From positions 434,001-498,000 of the forward strand of contig JAYQTM010000001.1 of assembly GCA_038147395.1 (NCBI GenBank): a DNA stretch of 64,000 nt. Direction: 5' to 3'. The stretch comes from Eutrophovita brisbanensis (GTDB lineage Bacteria; Pseudomonadota; Gammaproteobacteria; Burkholderiales; Eutrophovitaceae). The stretch's first letter is position 1. Every line of letters starts with the position of its first letter. A model generated the notes under the pieces. It was not told the origin of the DNA. It searched no databases and worked only from the letters and a program-made list of their open reading frames with translations. This document shows positions 53,786 through 62,923 of this stretch, piece by piece. The translations under genes were made by a program, and so were the position numbers.

Positions 53786-54553
53786 ATGGCGTTAACGAAA
53801 CGAATTATTCCGTGTCTTGATGTCAATGCTGGCAGAGTCGTTAAAGGCGTTAATTTTGTTAGCCTTAGAGACGCAGGGGATCCTGTGGAGATCGCGCGAC
53901 GGTACAATGAGCAAGGGGCTGACGAACTTTGTTTTTTGGATATCACGGCGAGTAGTGATGGGCGTGGATTGATACTCAAAGTGATTGAGGACGTGGCAGC
54001 TCAAGTTTTTATTCCTCTTACCGTAGGTGGTGGAATCCGAGAGCACTCGGATATACAAAATCTACTCAGGGCTGGGGCAGACAAGGTGAGTATCAACACC
54101 TCGGCTGTGTTGGATCCCAGCTTGGTTTCGGACGCTTCGAGCTTCTTCGGGTCGCAGTGTATCGTCGTTGCGATAGACGCGCGGTCAAACGAAGGTACTC
54201 AGTCGGGTTGGGAGGTCTATACGCACGGAGGACGAAACCCGACTGGCTTAGACGTGGTTGATTGGGCGCTGAGGATGCAGGACGCTGGTTGTGGCGAGAT
54301 ATTGTTAACCAGTATGGATCGAGACGGCACGAAGGCAGGTTTTGACTTGCCTTTAACCAAAGCTGTCTCGCGGGCAGTATCAGTTCCGGTTATCGCGAGT
54401 GGTGGTGTGGGTACAGCCCAGGATTTTGTAGATGGAGTACGTGATGGTGGAGCTGATGCGCTGCTGGCGGCGAGCGTCTTCCATTATGGCGAGTTGTCTA
54501 TTCAAGGTGTCAAGGAGACAATGGCTCTCGCAGGCGTTGAGGTTCGAGTATGA
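53786..54553 (+). CDS. hisF: Imidazole glycerol phosphate synthase, cyclase subunit
   Basis: Closes the imidazole ring and releases AICAR. The 255-residue TIM barrel has CLDVNAGRVVKGVNF (Asp11) and SMDRDGTKAGFDL. It overlaps hisI by four bases (ATGA). Confidence 0.96.
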   Translation: MALTKRIIPCLDVNAGRVVKGVNFVSLRDAGDPVEIARRYNEQGADELCFLDITASSDGRGLILKVIEDVAAQVFIPLTVGGGIREHSDIQNLLRAGADKVSINTSAVLDPSLVSDASSFFGSQCIVVAIDARSNEGTQSGWEVYTHGGRNPTGLDVVDWALRMQDAGCGEILLTSMDRDGTKAGFDLPLTKAVSRAVSVPVIASGGVGTAQDFVDGVRDGGADALLAASVFHYGELSIQGVKETMALAGVEVRV

Positions 54554-54945
54554 GTTTAGATTGGCTCAAGGAGATTAAATGGAATGAAGACGGTTTGGTT
54601 GCCGTCATAGTACAAGATTACATCTCACTCAAAGTTTTGATGTTGGCGTGGGCTAATGAGGAGGCAATCAGGGAGTCTATTAGCACCGGTAGATCGTGTT
54701 TTTGGTCGCGCTCGCGGAGAAAGTTGTGGAGAAAGGGAGAAGAGTCTGGTCACTTCCAAAACATAAAGGAAGTATTTCTTGATTGTGATGGAGATGCATT
54801 ACTGCTCCACGTCGAGCAAATCGGTGATATTGCCTGTCACACTGGCAGGAATAGTTGTTTTTTTAGAAAACTCGAGAGGAAATCTACTTGGCTCGATGAC
54901 GAGGTAATCCTTAAGTCATCAAACGACATATATGGAAAAAAATGA
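54550..54945 (+). CDS. hisI: Phosphoribosyl-AMP cyclohydrolase
   Basis: A 131-residue monofunctional HisI with MLAWANEEAIRES, FWSRSRRKLWRKGEESG and the metal site in DCDGDALLLH plus ACHTGRNSCFF. Monofunctional hisI and hisE side by side, here overlapping (ATGA), is normal in betaproteobacteria, unlike E. coli's fused HisIE. Confidence 0.95.
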   Translation: MSLDWLKEIKWNEDGLVAVIVQDYISLKVLMLAWANEEAIRESISTGRSCFWSRSRRKLWRKGEESGHFQNIKEVFLDCDGDALLLHVEQIGDIACHTGRNSCFFRKLERKSTWLDDEVILKSSNDIYGKK

Positions 54946-55274
54946 TTAACGATCTGAATGTCTTTAGAAGGCTCTCTGAATTGATCTTGTCTCGCAAGGA
55001 GACGCAGAACGGGGATTCATATACCGAGAGTTTATTTTCCAAAGGCCATGAGTACATACTCAAAAAATTGTCTGAGGAGAGTGCGGAGGTTTTGATGGCC
55101 TCAAAAGATCTGGACGCTGAACATGTAGTTCGAGAGGTGGCGGACTTGTGGTTTCATTGTTTGGTCGTTATGGCTTATCATGGGAAGCGAGTTGAGGATA
55201 TTGCCCTCGAGCTGGAAAAGCGAGAGGGGGTTTCTGGGATTGCTGAAAAAGCAAGTCGACCTAAGGACGTATAG
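54942..55274 (+). CDS. hisE: Phosphoribosyl-ATP pyrophosphohydrolase
   Basis: A 110-residue all-helical MazG-like enzyme with the acidic motif EESAEVLMASKD and EVADLWFHCLVVM. It completes the hisGDCBHAFIE set, all in pathway operon order. Confidence 0.95.
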   Translation: MINDLNVFRRLSELILSRKETQNGDSYTESLFSKGHEYILKKLSEESAEVLMASKDLDAEHVVREVADLWFHCLVVMAYHGKRVEDIALELEKREGVSGIAEKASRPKDV

Positions 55275-55285
55275 CGACGTTAAAT

Positions 55286-55642
55286 ATGGCTCAGGATTGT
55301 ATTTTCTGCAAAATAGTTGCTGGTGAGCTGCCCTGTGATAAGGTGTTTGAAGACGATGAAATCATTGTTTTTAAAGATATAAATCCTCAGGCGGAGGTTC
55401 ATCTTTTGGCTGTGCCCAAAAAACACATTGTCTCTCTTGCGGAGGTCGATGAAGAGGATTACGGTTTGTTAGGTAGAATGATTGGGCGGTCAAAGTCTTT
55501 TGCAAAGCAAATGGGGTCAGTCGATGGATTTCGAACTGTGATAAACACAGGAAAAATTGGGAGGCAGGACGTTTTTCATTTGCACGTTCATGTGCTGGGG
55601 GGCAGCGAGCCTCTTCCCGCGATGATTTATAAACGACATTGA
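55286..55642 (+). CDS. HIT family nucleotide hydrolase (HinT-like)
   Basis: A 118-residue HIT protein beginning CIFCKIVAGELPCDKVFED and carrying the triad FHLHVHVLGG. HinT-type phosphoramidases remove AMP from amines; its exact role beside his and tat genes is unknown. This his-HIT-tatABC arrangement is common in betaproteobacteria. Confidence 0.93.
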   Translation: MAQDCIFCKIVAGELPCDKVFEDDEIIVFKDINPQAEVHLLAVPKKHIVSLAEVDEEDYGLLGRMIGRSKSFAKQMGSVDGFRTVINTGKIGRQDVFHLHVHVLGGSEPLPAMIYKRH

Positions 55643-55671
55643 GAGAGTTTGAAGAAAGTTGAGGAATCGAA

Positions 55672-55911
55672 ATGATGATGGGATCTTTTAGTATTTGGCA
55701 TTGGGTGATCGTGCTGGTTGTGGTGGTCTTGGTGTTTGGCACGAAGAAACTAGGCAACCTTGGCTCCGACCTTGGCAAGGCTGTCAAAGGTTTTAAGGAT
55801 GGCGTCAAAACCAACGAGGATGAGGTGGCCAAGAAAAGTGAATTAGATGCGAAAGACGATGGTAGTGGAACAGTAGTTGAGGGTGAAGCAAAAGACCACA
55901 CGAAGGTCTAG
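55672..55911 (+). CDS. tatA: Sec-independent protein translocase TatA
   Basis: A 79-residue pore subunit of the Tat export system: short hydrophobic helix (about residues 5-22, IWHWVIVLVVVVLVF), the FG hinge (FGTKKLGNLG) and an amphipathic helix followed by an acidic tail. The start could be ATG 55672 or 55675. Confidence 0.93.
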   Translation: MMMGSFSIWHWVIVLVVVVLVFGTKKLGNLGSDLGKAVKGFKDGVKTNEDEVAKKSELDAKDDGSGTVVEGEAKDHTKV

Positions 55912-55951
55912 AGTTCTACATCGCCAATATCCTTACCATCGGGGTTTCTGA

Positions 55952-56593
55952 ATGTTTAACTTCGGCATATCGGAGATTATGATAATCGCCGTGGTCGGTC
56001 TTATCGTGATCGGACCTGAAAGGCTACCGAAAGTCGCGCGTACCATGGGCCACGTGTTTGGCCGCATGCAGCGATATGCCTCTCAAATTAAATCAGACAT
56101 CAATAAGGAGATGCAACTCGAAGAGCTCAAATCGATTCAAAAATCGATGAAGGACGCCGCTGACGACATAGAGCAGAGCGTCACGCAGCAAGTGAATTAC
56201 ATCGAATCCGAGGTGGACGAAATCAACAAGGACGTCAATCAATCGTTGACCGATGGGGCCGCCTCTGCATCGGACCGCGACTCTGTTAATTCAGACCTAC
56301 CACCTGGTTTAAAAAGTTCGGTCATTGAATCCGATGCAGCGCATGATGTGGTTAATTCGGACAAAGGCGAGGCTGACCGATTAGCGCTGAATGGACATCA
56401 GGCGCTGGATGCTGATCCGAAAACCGATCATGAAGCGGTTGTTGAGACACAAAAGGCAGGAGCAGGCATCGATCTTATGGCGGGTCTCGGTATACAAAGA
56501 GGTCAGGTCGAGGAACACGTTGACGCAGAAGTTACAGAGCCTCAACAAGAAGTTTCGTCAGAGGCTGACGCTGAATCTTCCAAAAGCGCTTAA
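55952..56593 (+). CDS. tatB: Sec-independent protein translocase TatB
   Basis: The 213-residue product opens MFNFGISEIMIIAVVGLIVI with the Glu8 characteristic of TatB, then the GPERLPKVARTMG hinge and an amphipathic helix. The remaining roughly 125 residues are a low-complexity acidic tail, longer than E. coli TatB's. Confidence 0.93.
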   Translation: MFNFGISEIMIIAVVGLIVIGPERLPKVARTMGHVFGRMQRYASQIKSDINKEMQLEELKSIQKSMKDAADDIEQSVTQQVNYIESEVDEINKDVNQSLTDGAASASDRDSVNSDLPPGLKSSVIESDAAHDVVNSDKGEADRLALNGHQALDADPKTDHEAVVETQKAGAGIDLMAGLGIQRGQVEEHVDAEVTEPQQEVSSEADAESSKSA

Positions 56594-56643
56594 ATATTAG
56601 GCCCAGCAACGTGTCCCGACTTAGGAATATTTAGGAATATGAC

Positions 56644-57378
56644 GTGAGTGACTCCGATTCTTTTATTTCCCATTTGATTGAGTTACGAGATCGCTTATTG
56701 AAAGCGTTCGCCGCGCTGTTCATCGTCTTTTTCACGTTGTTTTATTGGGCTAGGGACATCTACAGCTTGCTTGCCAAACCCCTGCTAGCAGAGTTGCCTG
56801 AGGGGGCGCATATGATTGCGGTCGAGGTCGCAGCACCTTTTTTTGTGCCAATTAAAGTGACGCTATTCGCGTCGTTGATCGTCGCCCTGCCCTTCGTCTT
56901 GTACCAGATTTGGGCGTTCGTCGCGCCCGGTCTTTACTCCCATGAAAAGCGATTGGTGGTTCCGTTGATAGCGACGAGCACCCTTTTATTTCTAGTCGGG
57001 TGCGTATTCGCGTATTTCATCGTTTTTCCGACCGTATTTCATTTTGTCGCTGCCTTCACTCCGGAGGGGGTGGAAATGAATACCGACATACAAAAATACT
57101 TTGATTTTGTCCTGACATTATTTTTGGCCTTCGGATTGGCCTTCGAAACGCCTATTGCTGTCGTCATTTTAACCCGTATGGGTATTGTGAGTTTAAAAAA
57201 ACTCAAGGAATCAAGGCCTTACGTGATTGTTGGGGCATTTGTAATCGCGGCGATATTTACGCCGCCAGATGTGGTGTCTCAATTACTGTTAGCGTTCCCG
57301 ATATGGATTCTCTATGAAGCGGGACTACTCATTGCCGCTATTCTGGAAAAAAGAAGGCCGGACGAGGAAGCTTCATGA
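56644..57378 (+). CDS. tatC: Sec-independent protein translocase TatC
   Basis: The twin-arginine receptor, 244 residues with six membrane segments and the conserved start SHLIELRDRLLKAF and FSPEE-like first periplasmic loop, and VLPFVLYQIWAFVAPGLY. A GTG start at 56644 preceded by a repeated TTAGGAATAT. Confidence 0.94.
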   Translation: MSDSDSFISHLIELRDRLLKAFAALFIVFFTLFYWARDIYSLLAKPLLAELPEGAHMIAVEVAAPFFVPIKVTLFASLIVALPFVLYQIWAFVAPGLYSHEKRLVVPLIATSTLLFLVGCVFAYFIVFPTVFHFVAAFTPEGVEMNTDIQKYFDFVLTLFLAFGLAFETPIAVVILTRMGIVSLKKLKESRPYVIVGAFVIAAIFTPPDVVSQLLLAFPIWILYEAGLLIAAILEKRRPDEEAS

Positions 57379-57441
57379 CGCTGTGGGCTAATTGGCCTCT
57401 TCGGAGGAGACATCTCGAGCTCATCTAATGGAGCCACAGGA

Positions 57442-57470
57442 TTGACACTTGTCTCTCCTGAAGATAAAAT
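57442..57470 (+). promoter_or_regulatory. Sigma-70 promoter for rplM-rpsI
   Basis: TTGACA (57442-57447), a 17-base spacer and TAAAAT (57465-57470), nearly perfect consensus, about 70 bases upstream of the rplM start. The transcript would have a leader of roughly 60 bases. Confidence 0.85.
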
Positions 57471-57540
57471 TCGCGCCTTTCGCCGGAAGTCTAGGCGTCC
57501 AGGTAGTAACCCAAAAAGACTATTAGAAGACGGAACGTTT

Positions 57541-57969
57541 ATGAAAACCTACAGTGCCAAGGATAGCGAGGTCGAAAGAAAGTGGCTTGTGGTCGACGCA
57601 AAAGATAAGGTGTTGGGCCGCATATCAACTGAGATCGCGCGCAGGCTAAGAGGGAAGCACAAGGCCATATACACCCCCCACGTTGACACTGGTGACTATG
57701 TCGTGGTTGTGAACGCTGACCAACTTAAGGTCACGGGAAATAAGGCAAAAGACAAAAAATATTATCGCCACAGTGGTTATCCCGGTGGTTTGTATGAGAC
57801 GAATTTCGAGAAGCTTCAGGAGAAAGCTCCTGGTCGGGCACTTGAACTCGCGGTAAAAGGTATGCTCCCCAAGGGACCACTTGGCTACGCGATGATCAAA
57901 AAGCTAAAGGTCTACGCTGGGGCTGACCATCCGCACACCGCGCAACAACCGGAAGCTTTAGAGATCTAA
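57541..57969 (+). CDS. rplM: 50S ribosomal protein L13
   Basis: The 142-residue product MKTYSAKDSEVERKWLVVDA ... is the normal L13 size. A longer in-frame reading from 57442 is rejected because its first codon is the promoter -35 box. Overlaps nothing; rpsI follows 18 bases later. Confidence 0.96.
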   Translation: MKTYSAKDSEVERKWLVVDAKDKVLGRISTEIARRLRGKHKAIYTPHVDTGDYVVVVNADQLKVTGNKAKDKKYYRHSGYPGGLYETNFEKLQEKAPGRALELAVKGMLPKGPLGYAMIKKLKVYAGADHPHTAQQPEALEI

Positions 57970-57987
57970 GAGGTAAGGACTAAATAT

Positions 57988-58386
57988 ATGGCATTTTCCA
58001 ATCAGGCTAACTACGGAACGGGAAGACGAAAAGGAGCGGTTGCCCGTGTCTACATTAAATCAGGCTCTGGCAACATCGTGGTTAACAAGAAGCCGCTCGA
58101 TCAGTTTTTCTCAAGAGAGACCGGGCGGATGTTGGTGCGTCAACCGCTCGAAATTACTCAGTCGTTAAACTCGTTTGATATTCAGGTTAATGTTTCGGGT
58201 GGTGGAGAATCTGGTCAGGCGGGGGCTGTTAGGCACGGTATTGCGCGGGCTTTGGTCGATTACGATTCCTCGTTGAAGCCTGCACTTAGACAGGCCGGTT
58301 TGATTACTCGGGATGCTCGCGAAGTCGAGAGAAAAAAGGTAGGTCTCAAGAAAGCGCGTCGCAGACCACAGTTCTCTAAGCGTTGA
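57988..58386 (+). CDS. rpsI: 30S ribosomal protein S9
   Basis: The 132-residue product has GTGRRKGAVARVYIKSGSG at the N-terminus and the basic tail KKARRRPQFSKR that reaches the decoding site. It forms the usual rplM-rpsI operon, closed by a strong terminator. Confidence 0.96.
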   Translation: MAFSNQANYGTGRRKGAVARVYIKSGSGNIVVNKKPLDQFFSRETGRMLVRQPLEITQSLNSFDIQVNVSGGGESGQAGAVRHGIARALVDYDSSLKPALRQAGLITRDAREVERKKVGLKKARRRPQFSKR

Positions 58387-58403
58387 TTTATTTTTTTAGC
58401 TGG

Positions 58404-58434
58404 AAAAGGGCCGCGTGACGCGGCCCTTTTTTAT
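58404..58434 (+). terminator. Rho-independent terminator after rpsI
   Basis: Perfect 8-bp stem GGGCCGCG (58408-58415) / CGCGGCCC (58419-58426) with a TGA loop, followed by six T residues and preceded by an A run, so it could work in both directions. It ends the rplM-rpsI transcript. Confidence 0.94.
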
Positions 58435-58489
58435 TTCCGCGTGTTTCGCGCTAATATGCCTAGCATGACAGGTTGGCTAGAGGTCATTT

Positions 58490-59524
58490 ATGGTAAAGGT
58501 TGGAATCGTAGGCGGTACTGGTTATACAGGGGTAGAGCTTCTTCGGCTTCTTTGCGTTCATCCTGATGTGGAGTTAACGTGCATCACCTCTCGTGGTGAG
58601 GCCGGGCAGCACGTTTCGGACTTATTTCCAAGTCTGAAGCAATTTATCGATCTCACTTTTGTTGAGCCATCGAGCGCTGATTTGTCGAAATGTGATGTGG
58701 TTTTTTTCGCCACACCCCATGGCGTCGCGATGAGTCAAGCTCAAAGGTTGCTTGATTCAGGTGTAAGGATTATTGATCTAGCTGCCGATTTTAGGATGAA
58801 GAATCTGGAGGAATGGAGCCGGTGGTATTCCATTCCGCATGAGGCGCCGGAATTGCTTGGGGAGGCCGTATATGGGCTGCCTGAACTTCACCGGGAGAAA
58901 ATAAGACAAGCCCGATTGGTTGGGAACCCAGGATGTTATGCGACTGCTATAGAACTTGGTTTTGCCCCGCTTTTGCTAAATCGCCTTGTAGATTCCAAAA
59001 ATTTAATCGCAGACGCAAAATCTGGTGTGAGCGGCGCGGGAAGAAAAGCGGAGTTGGGGATCATTTATTCTGAAGTCGGTGATAATTTCAAGGCGTACGG
59101 AGTCGATGGACACCGCCACCATCCGGAGATTGTTGAGGTGCTAAGTGGTGTGAGTGACTCGGAAATCCAATTGCACTTCACGCCTCATTTGTTGCCTATC
59201 AACCGGGGTATATTGGCGACGTTATACTCCAAGCTCACGAGCGGTGACGAGCACACGGTGAGGGCCGCTTACACGGAGTTCTATAAAAATTCCTACTTTG
59301 TGGACGTTCTGCCGCGAGGCATGTTCCCTGATACGCGATCTGTCAGGGGGTCTAATTTTTGCAAGATAGGTATTACTGTGTGCAATAAAACCGGTGTGGT
59401 AAAGGTGATCTCAGTTATCGATAATCTTGTAAAAGGTGCTGCTGGCCAAGCGGTTCAGAACATGAATATTATGTTTGGTCTCAATGAGCGTCTTGGCCTT
59501 GACCTGGCGCCGCTTGTTCCTTGA
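58490..59524 (+). CDS. argC: N-acetyl-gamma-glutamyl-phosphate reductase
   Basis: Third step of arginine synthesis. The 344-residue product has the NADP loop VGIVGGTGYTGVELLRL and catalytic Cys in VGNPGCYATAIELG. It sits between rpsI and erpA, a conserved betaproteobacterial order. Confidence 0.95.
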   Translation: MVKVGIVGGTGYTGVELLRLLCVHPDVELTCITSRGEAGQHVSDLFPSLKQFIDLTFVEPSSADLSKCDVVFFATPHGVAMSQAQRLLDSGVRIIDLAADFRMKNLEEWSRWYSIPHEAPELLGEAVYGLPELHREKIRQARLVGNPGCYATAIELGFAPLLLNRLVDSKNLIADAKSGVSGAGRKAELGIIYSEVGDNFKAYGVDGHRHHPEIVEVLSGVSDSEIQLHFTPHLLPINRGILATLYSKLTSGDEHTVRAAYTEFYKNSYFVDVLPRGMFPDTRSVRGSNFCKIGITVCNKTGVVKVISVIDNLVKGAAGQAVQNMNIMFGLNERLGLDLAPLVP

Positions 59525-59630
59525 AAGCCGGTTGTTTTTTCGCATAGTCAAGTCGCAGATGGGTGACATTAACGCGAACTCGTTGGTAGACTGATAGTCG
59601 TAGGATTATGTTTTTATATTGGAGTTGAAG

Positions 59631-59981
59631 ATGAATGTAACCACTGAACAGACCGAACCCTTGATCTTTACAGAGGCTGCTGCGTCGAAAGTTAAGGAGC
59701 TTATAGAGGAGGAGGGTAACTCTTCATTGAATTTGCGAGTTTTCGTCTCCGGTGGTGGGTGTTCTGGATTTCAGTACGGTTTTACCTTTGACGAGGAAGT
59801 GAATGAAGATGATGCCCAAGTCGACAAGAATGGCGTCAAGCTATTAATCGATGCGATGAGCTATCAGTATCTTGTTGGGGCTGAAATTGATTATCAAGAA
59901 AACGTAGAGGGCGCTCAGTTTGTAATTAAAAATCCCAACGCGACCTCGACTTGTGGTTGCGGGTCTTCATTTTCGGCATAG
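59631..59981 (+). CDS. erpA: Iron-sulphur cluster insertion protein ErpA
   Basis: A-type carrier delivering Fe-S clusters, 116 residues from ATG 59631. The cluster cysteines are in SGGGCSGFQYGF and TSTCGCGSSF. The in-frame TTG at 59619 is rejected as it would only add four residues outside the conserved start. Confidence 0.94.
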   Translation: MNVTTEQTEPLIFTEAAASKVKELIEEEGNSSLNLRVFVSGGGCSGFQYGFTFDEEVNEDDAQVDKNGVKLLIDAMSYQYLVGAEIDYQENVEGAQFVIKNPNATSTCGCGSSFSA

Positions 59982-60012
59982 GATGAAAACGGAAAGTCAA
60001 CCGTTTAGATTT

Positions 60013-61308
60013 TTATTTGCTCGACGCATACCTTCGGTTGAGGGTGTCCAGTAATGTGGTGTTTTTTTCGATTTGAGTTTGAAAGACGTCTTTTAAAGAC
60101 TTCGTGATCGAGGGGCCGGGCGGCATTACTGCTTTCGTTGGGTTGATTTGCGTCCCGTTTGCTAAGAACTCGTAATGTAGATGTGGGCCCGTCGCGAGAC
60201 CACTTTTACCCACGTAACCAATAATTTGGCCTTGAGATACGCTGGAGCCTTTTTTTAATCTTTTAGCGTATCTTGATAAATGTGCGTAACGCGTAGAGAT
60301 ACCGTTGGCGTGTCTTATTTCAATGAATCGACCATACCCACCCTTACGACCAAGATATTTGACTACTCCCTTACCAGTTGCCATGATTGGGGTTCCAGTC
60401 GGCGCGCCATAGTCGACTCCTTTGTGCGCACGCCACTTCTTGAGAACCGGATGTAATCGTCCTTTGGAAAAGCCTGAGGTGATTCTCGAGAACTTCAGGG
60501 GCGAACGCAGGAACGATCGTTTTACATTCTTCCCATCACGGGTGTAATAGCCTTGTTCTCCGGTTTCTGGGGACACGAATAGAAAAGCTTGGAAGGTTTC
60601 TCCTTTATTCGTGAATTCTGCAGCTTCAATAGTGCCTGTGGATACGAAAGCGTCATCAAGGTACTCTGATGAATACACGAGAGTGAACCGATCCCCAGAT
60701 CGAATATCGCGGTTAAAGTCTATTTCGCTCGAAAAAATTTCTGCCATTTGTGCTGCTAGCTCCTCGGGAATACCATTTTCATCGAAAGATCCGAAGAGCG
60801 AGTTTCGCACGACACCTGTTCCGAACGTCAATCTTTTAGTGGTTGGCGCTTCCGTGATTGCATATCCGGTGGTTGTGGGACTGATTCTGACGGGTTGGGA
60901 GTTTCTTGGAAGAAGCGTCAAATTGTATGCGTGCCCAGTATTATCAACAGTAGCTCTTATCGCGTCGCCAATTTTTAACTTAAATGTTCTTTTTATCTCT
61001 TTGGAGGTAAGGATGAATCGTTCTAGATCGGCGTCATCAATGCGAAGTTGTTCTAGCAATGACGTCAGAGTATCGCCACGTTTGATAACTATTTCTCGTT
61101 GAAATTTACGGTAAGGGACTGTTGGCGGTGCTCGCCATTCGCTAATGTCTATTTCTTCGGTGACTCGGCGTTGTTCGATATTTAAACTTGAGTCTCGTGG
61201 AGTAAAGCCAAATGCAACGATTGATCCAAGTGCAAGTAAAGCAAACACCAGTCCCCATTTTAAAATCGACTTAATTGAAAGGGTGGGAAGAGGTGCTGTC
61301 TGTGCCAT
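60013..61308 (-). CDS. M23 family metallopeptidase with OapA-type N-terminal region
   Basis: A periplasmic, membrane-anchored peptidoglycan endopeptidase-type protein. From ATG 61308 (GAGAAAGAGAG upstream) it is 431 residues; ATG 61329 adds seven. One membrane helix lies at about residues 15-35, followed by a LysM-like segment (VIKRGDTLTSLLEQLRI) and the M23 LytM core with the zinc ligands HKGVDYGAPTGTPI and HLHYEF (G-x-H-L-H-Y). All ligands are present, so it is likely active. It is convergent with erpA and divergent from tyrS. Confidence 0.9.
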   Translation of the reverse strand: MAQTAPLPTLSIKSILKWGLVFALLALGSIVAFGFTPRDSSLNIEQRRVTEEIDISEWRAPPTVPYRKFQREIVIKRGDTLTSLLEQLRIDDADLERFILTSKEIKRTFKLKIGDAIRATVDNTGHAYNLTLLPRNSQPVRISPTTTGYAITEAPTTKRLTFGTGVVRNSLFGSFDENGIPEELAAQMAEIFSSEIDFNRDIRSGDRFTLVYSSEYLDDAFVSTGTIEAAEFTNKGETFQAFLFVSPETGEQGYYTRDGKNVKRSFLRSPLKFSRITSGFSKGRLHPVLKKWRAHKGVDYGAPTGTPIMATGKGVVKYLGRKGGYGRFIEIRHANGISTRYAHLSRYAKRLKKGSSVSQGQIIGYVGKSGLATGPHLHYEFLANGTQINPTKAVMPPGPSITKSLKDVFQTQIEKNTTLLDTLNRRYASSK

Positions 61309-61448
61309 ACTCTCTTTCTCGATAGTCATATAACCCGCGAGAGTGTACCAGAATTCGAACATGCGGCATCATGGATCTCTCGAAATTCGACTACGTAGAA
61401 CTCGGGAATAAATCGTTACGTCAAGGCGTATGTTGGGAGGAGTATTAG

Positions 61449-62642
61449 GTGGTAAAGGAACAATTGGAGCAAATCAAACGTGGTGCTGACGAGCTGATTT
61501 CAGAGCGTGAGTTGATCAATCGCATAGAGAAAAAAGGCAAGTTGCGTATCAAAGCCGGATTTGACCCTACTGCTCCTGACTTACACCTTGGCCATACCGT
61601 ACTCATCAACAAACTGAAACATTTTCAGGATTTAGGTCACCAAGTCATATTTTTGATAGGCGATTTCACTGGAATGATCGGTGACCCAACCGGTAAAAAC
61701 GTGACAAGGCCTCCGTTGTCCAGAGAAGAGGTTCTGGCGAACGCCAAAACTTACCAAAAACAGGTTTTTAAAATTCTAGATGAAGATGCTACCGAGGTGG
61801 CGTTCAATTCTCACTGGATGGGTAAGTTTTCATCCTCCGACATGATTAAACTTGCTTCGAGTTACACAGTTGCCAGAATGTTGGAACGCGACGATTTTGG
61901 TAAGAGATACAGGTCGGGCCAGCCGATTGCAATTCACGAGTTTCTATATCCACTCGTGCAAGGCTATGATTCGGTAGCGCTTCAGTCTGATGTTGAGCTT
62001 GGTGGAACTGACCAGAAATTTAACCTGTTGGTCGGCCGAGAGCTTCAGCGAGATGCGGGTCAAGAGCCGCAGTGTATATTGACTATGCCTCTGTTGGAGG
62101 GATTGGATGGCGTTAACAAGATGTCCAAATCTCTCAACAATTACGTTGGCATTGAAGATGCTCCATCGGATATGTTTGGCAAGCTCATGTCGATATCAGA
62201 TGACCTCATGTGGCGATATATCGAGTTGCTCTCTTTTCAGTCAATTGCGCAAACGAGTGTTTGGAAAAATGAGGTTAACGACGGGCGCAATCCGAGGGAT
62301 ATCAAAGTGTTATTCGCTCAAGAAATCGTCTCGCGATTTCACGATAAGCAGTCCGCAGAAGCCGCTTTAGCCGATTTCGAGCTAAAGTTTCAGCGGGGTG
62401 GTATCCCTGATGATGTTGAGGAATTTACTTTTGACGCGCAAGATGGCATTTTCCCAGTCGTATTGGCCCTCAAACAATCGGGTTTGGCGAGCAGTAGTTC
62501 TGAGGCGATCCGGGCGATTCAGCAAGGGGGTGTCCGAGTAAACGGCGAGAAAATTTCTGACCGAAACGCTGCGATAGACAGCGGTGAATCGGTAATACTC
62601 CAACATGGCAAGCGGAAATTCGCAAAAATATTTGTGAAATAA
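61449..62642 (+). CDS. tyrS: Tyrosyl-tRNA synthetase
   Basis: The 397-residue class I enzyme has the HIGH-type motif PTAPDLHLGHTVL, KMSKS motif as NKMSKSLN (about residues 225-232) and a C-terminal S4 domain (RAIQQGGVRVNGEK). GTG start at 61449 behind GGGAGGAG at 61435-61442. The protein resembles the TyrRZ branch. Confidence 0.95.
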   Translation: MVKEQLEQIKRGADELISERELINRIEKKGKLRIKAGFDPTAPDLHLGHTVLINKLKHFQDLGHQVIFLIGDFTGMIGDPTGKNVTRPPLSREEVLANAKTYQKQVFKILDEDATEVAFNSHWMGKFSSSDMIKLASSYTVARMLERDDFGKRYRSGQPIAIHEFLYPLVQGYDSVALQSDVELGGTDQKFNLLVGRELQRDAGQEPQCILTMPLLEGLDGVNKMSKSLNNYVGIEDAPSDMFGKLMSISDDLMWRYIELLSFQSIAQTSVWKNEVNDGRNPRDIKVLFAQEIVSRFHDKQSAEAALADFELKFQRGGIPDDVEEFTFDAQDGIFPVVLALKQSGLASSSSEAIRAIQQGGVRVNGEKISDRNAAIDSGESVILQHGKRKFAKIFVK

Positions 62643-62664
62643 CCGTTATTTCCCCCTAAACCTC

Positions 62665-62692
62665 TTGACCAAGGAATCTGTATCCGTATAAT
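62665..62692 (+). promoter_or_regulatory. Ribosomal RNA operon promoter
   Basis: TTGACC (62665-62670), 16-base spacer, TATAAT (62687-62692) and a strongly GC-rich discriminator GCGCGGC just downstream, as in stringently regulated rRNA promoters. It lies about 230 bases before 16S. Confidence 0.9.
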
Positions 62693-62923
62693 GCGCGGCT
62701 TCGCCTGGTGTTTCAGGCGAAACTGTTCTTTAAAAAATCGGATAGCTAAAGCGTGTGGGTACTTTGTGTTTGCTTAGTATTTTGATCGCATGTACTGGTG
62801 TTTTTATGGCACTGGTTTGCTCATATATATAAGTAGTATACGAAGTGCTCATACTTGAAGGATTCTTGTTAATAGAATTTTTGAGTACGAGCGGCTCTTA
62901 ACTTGTTTAAGAGCGAATGGATT
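62693..62923 (+). ncRNA. 16S rRNA leader with boxA-like antitermination site
   Basis: The stretch between promoter and 16S has a hairpin CGCCTGGTGTTTCAGGCG (62703-62720) and a boxA-like TGTTCTTTAAAAAATC (62724-62739), which in E. coli recruits Nus factors. The remainder should pair with the spacer beyond the window for RNase III processing; it holds no coding frame. Confidence 0.75.

Noticed and set aside
57442..57540. N-terminal extension of L13 starting at TTG 57442
   Set aside because: The codon is the promoter -35 box, and the conserved family start is MKTYSAK at 57541.
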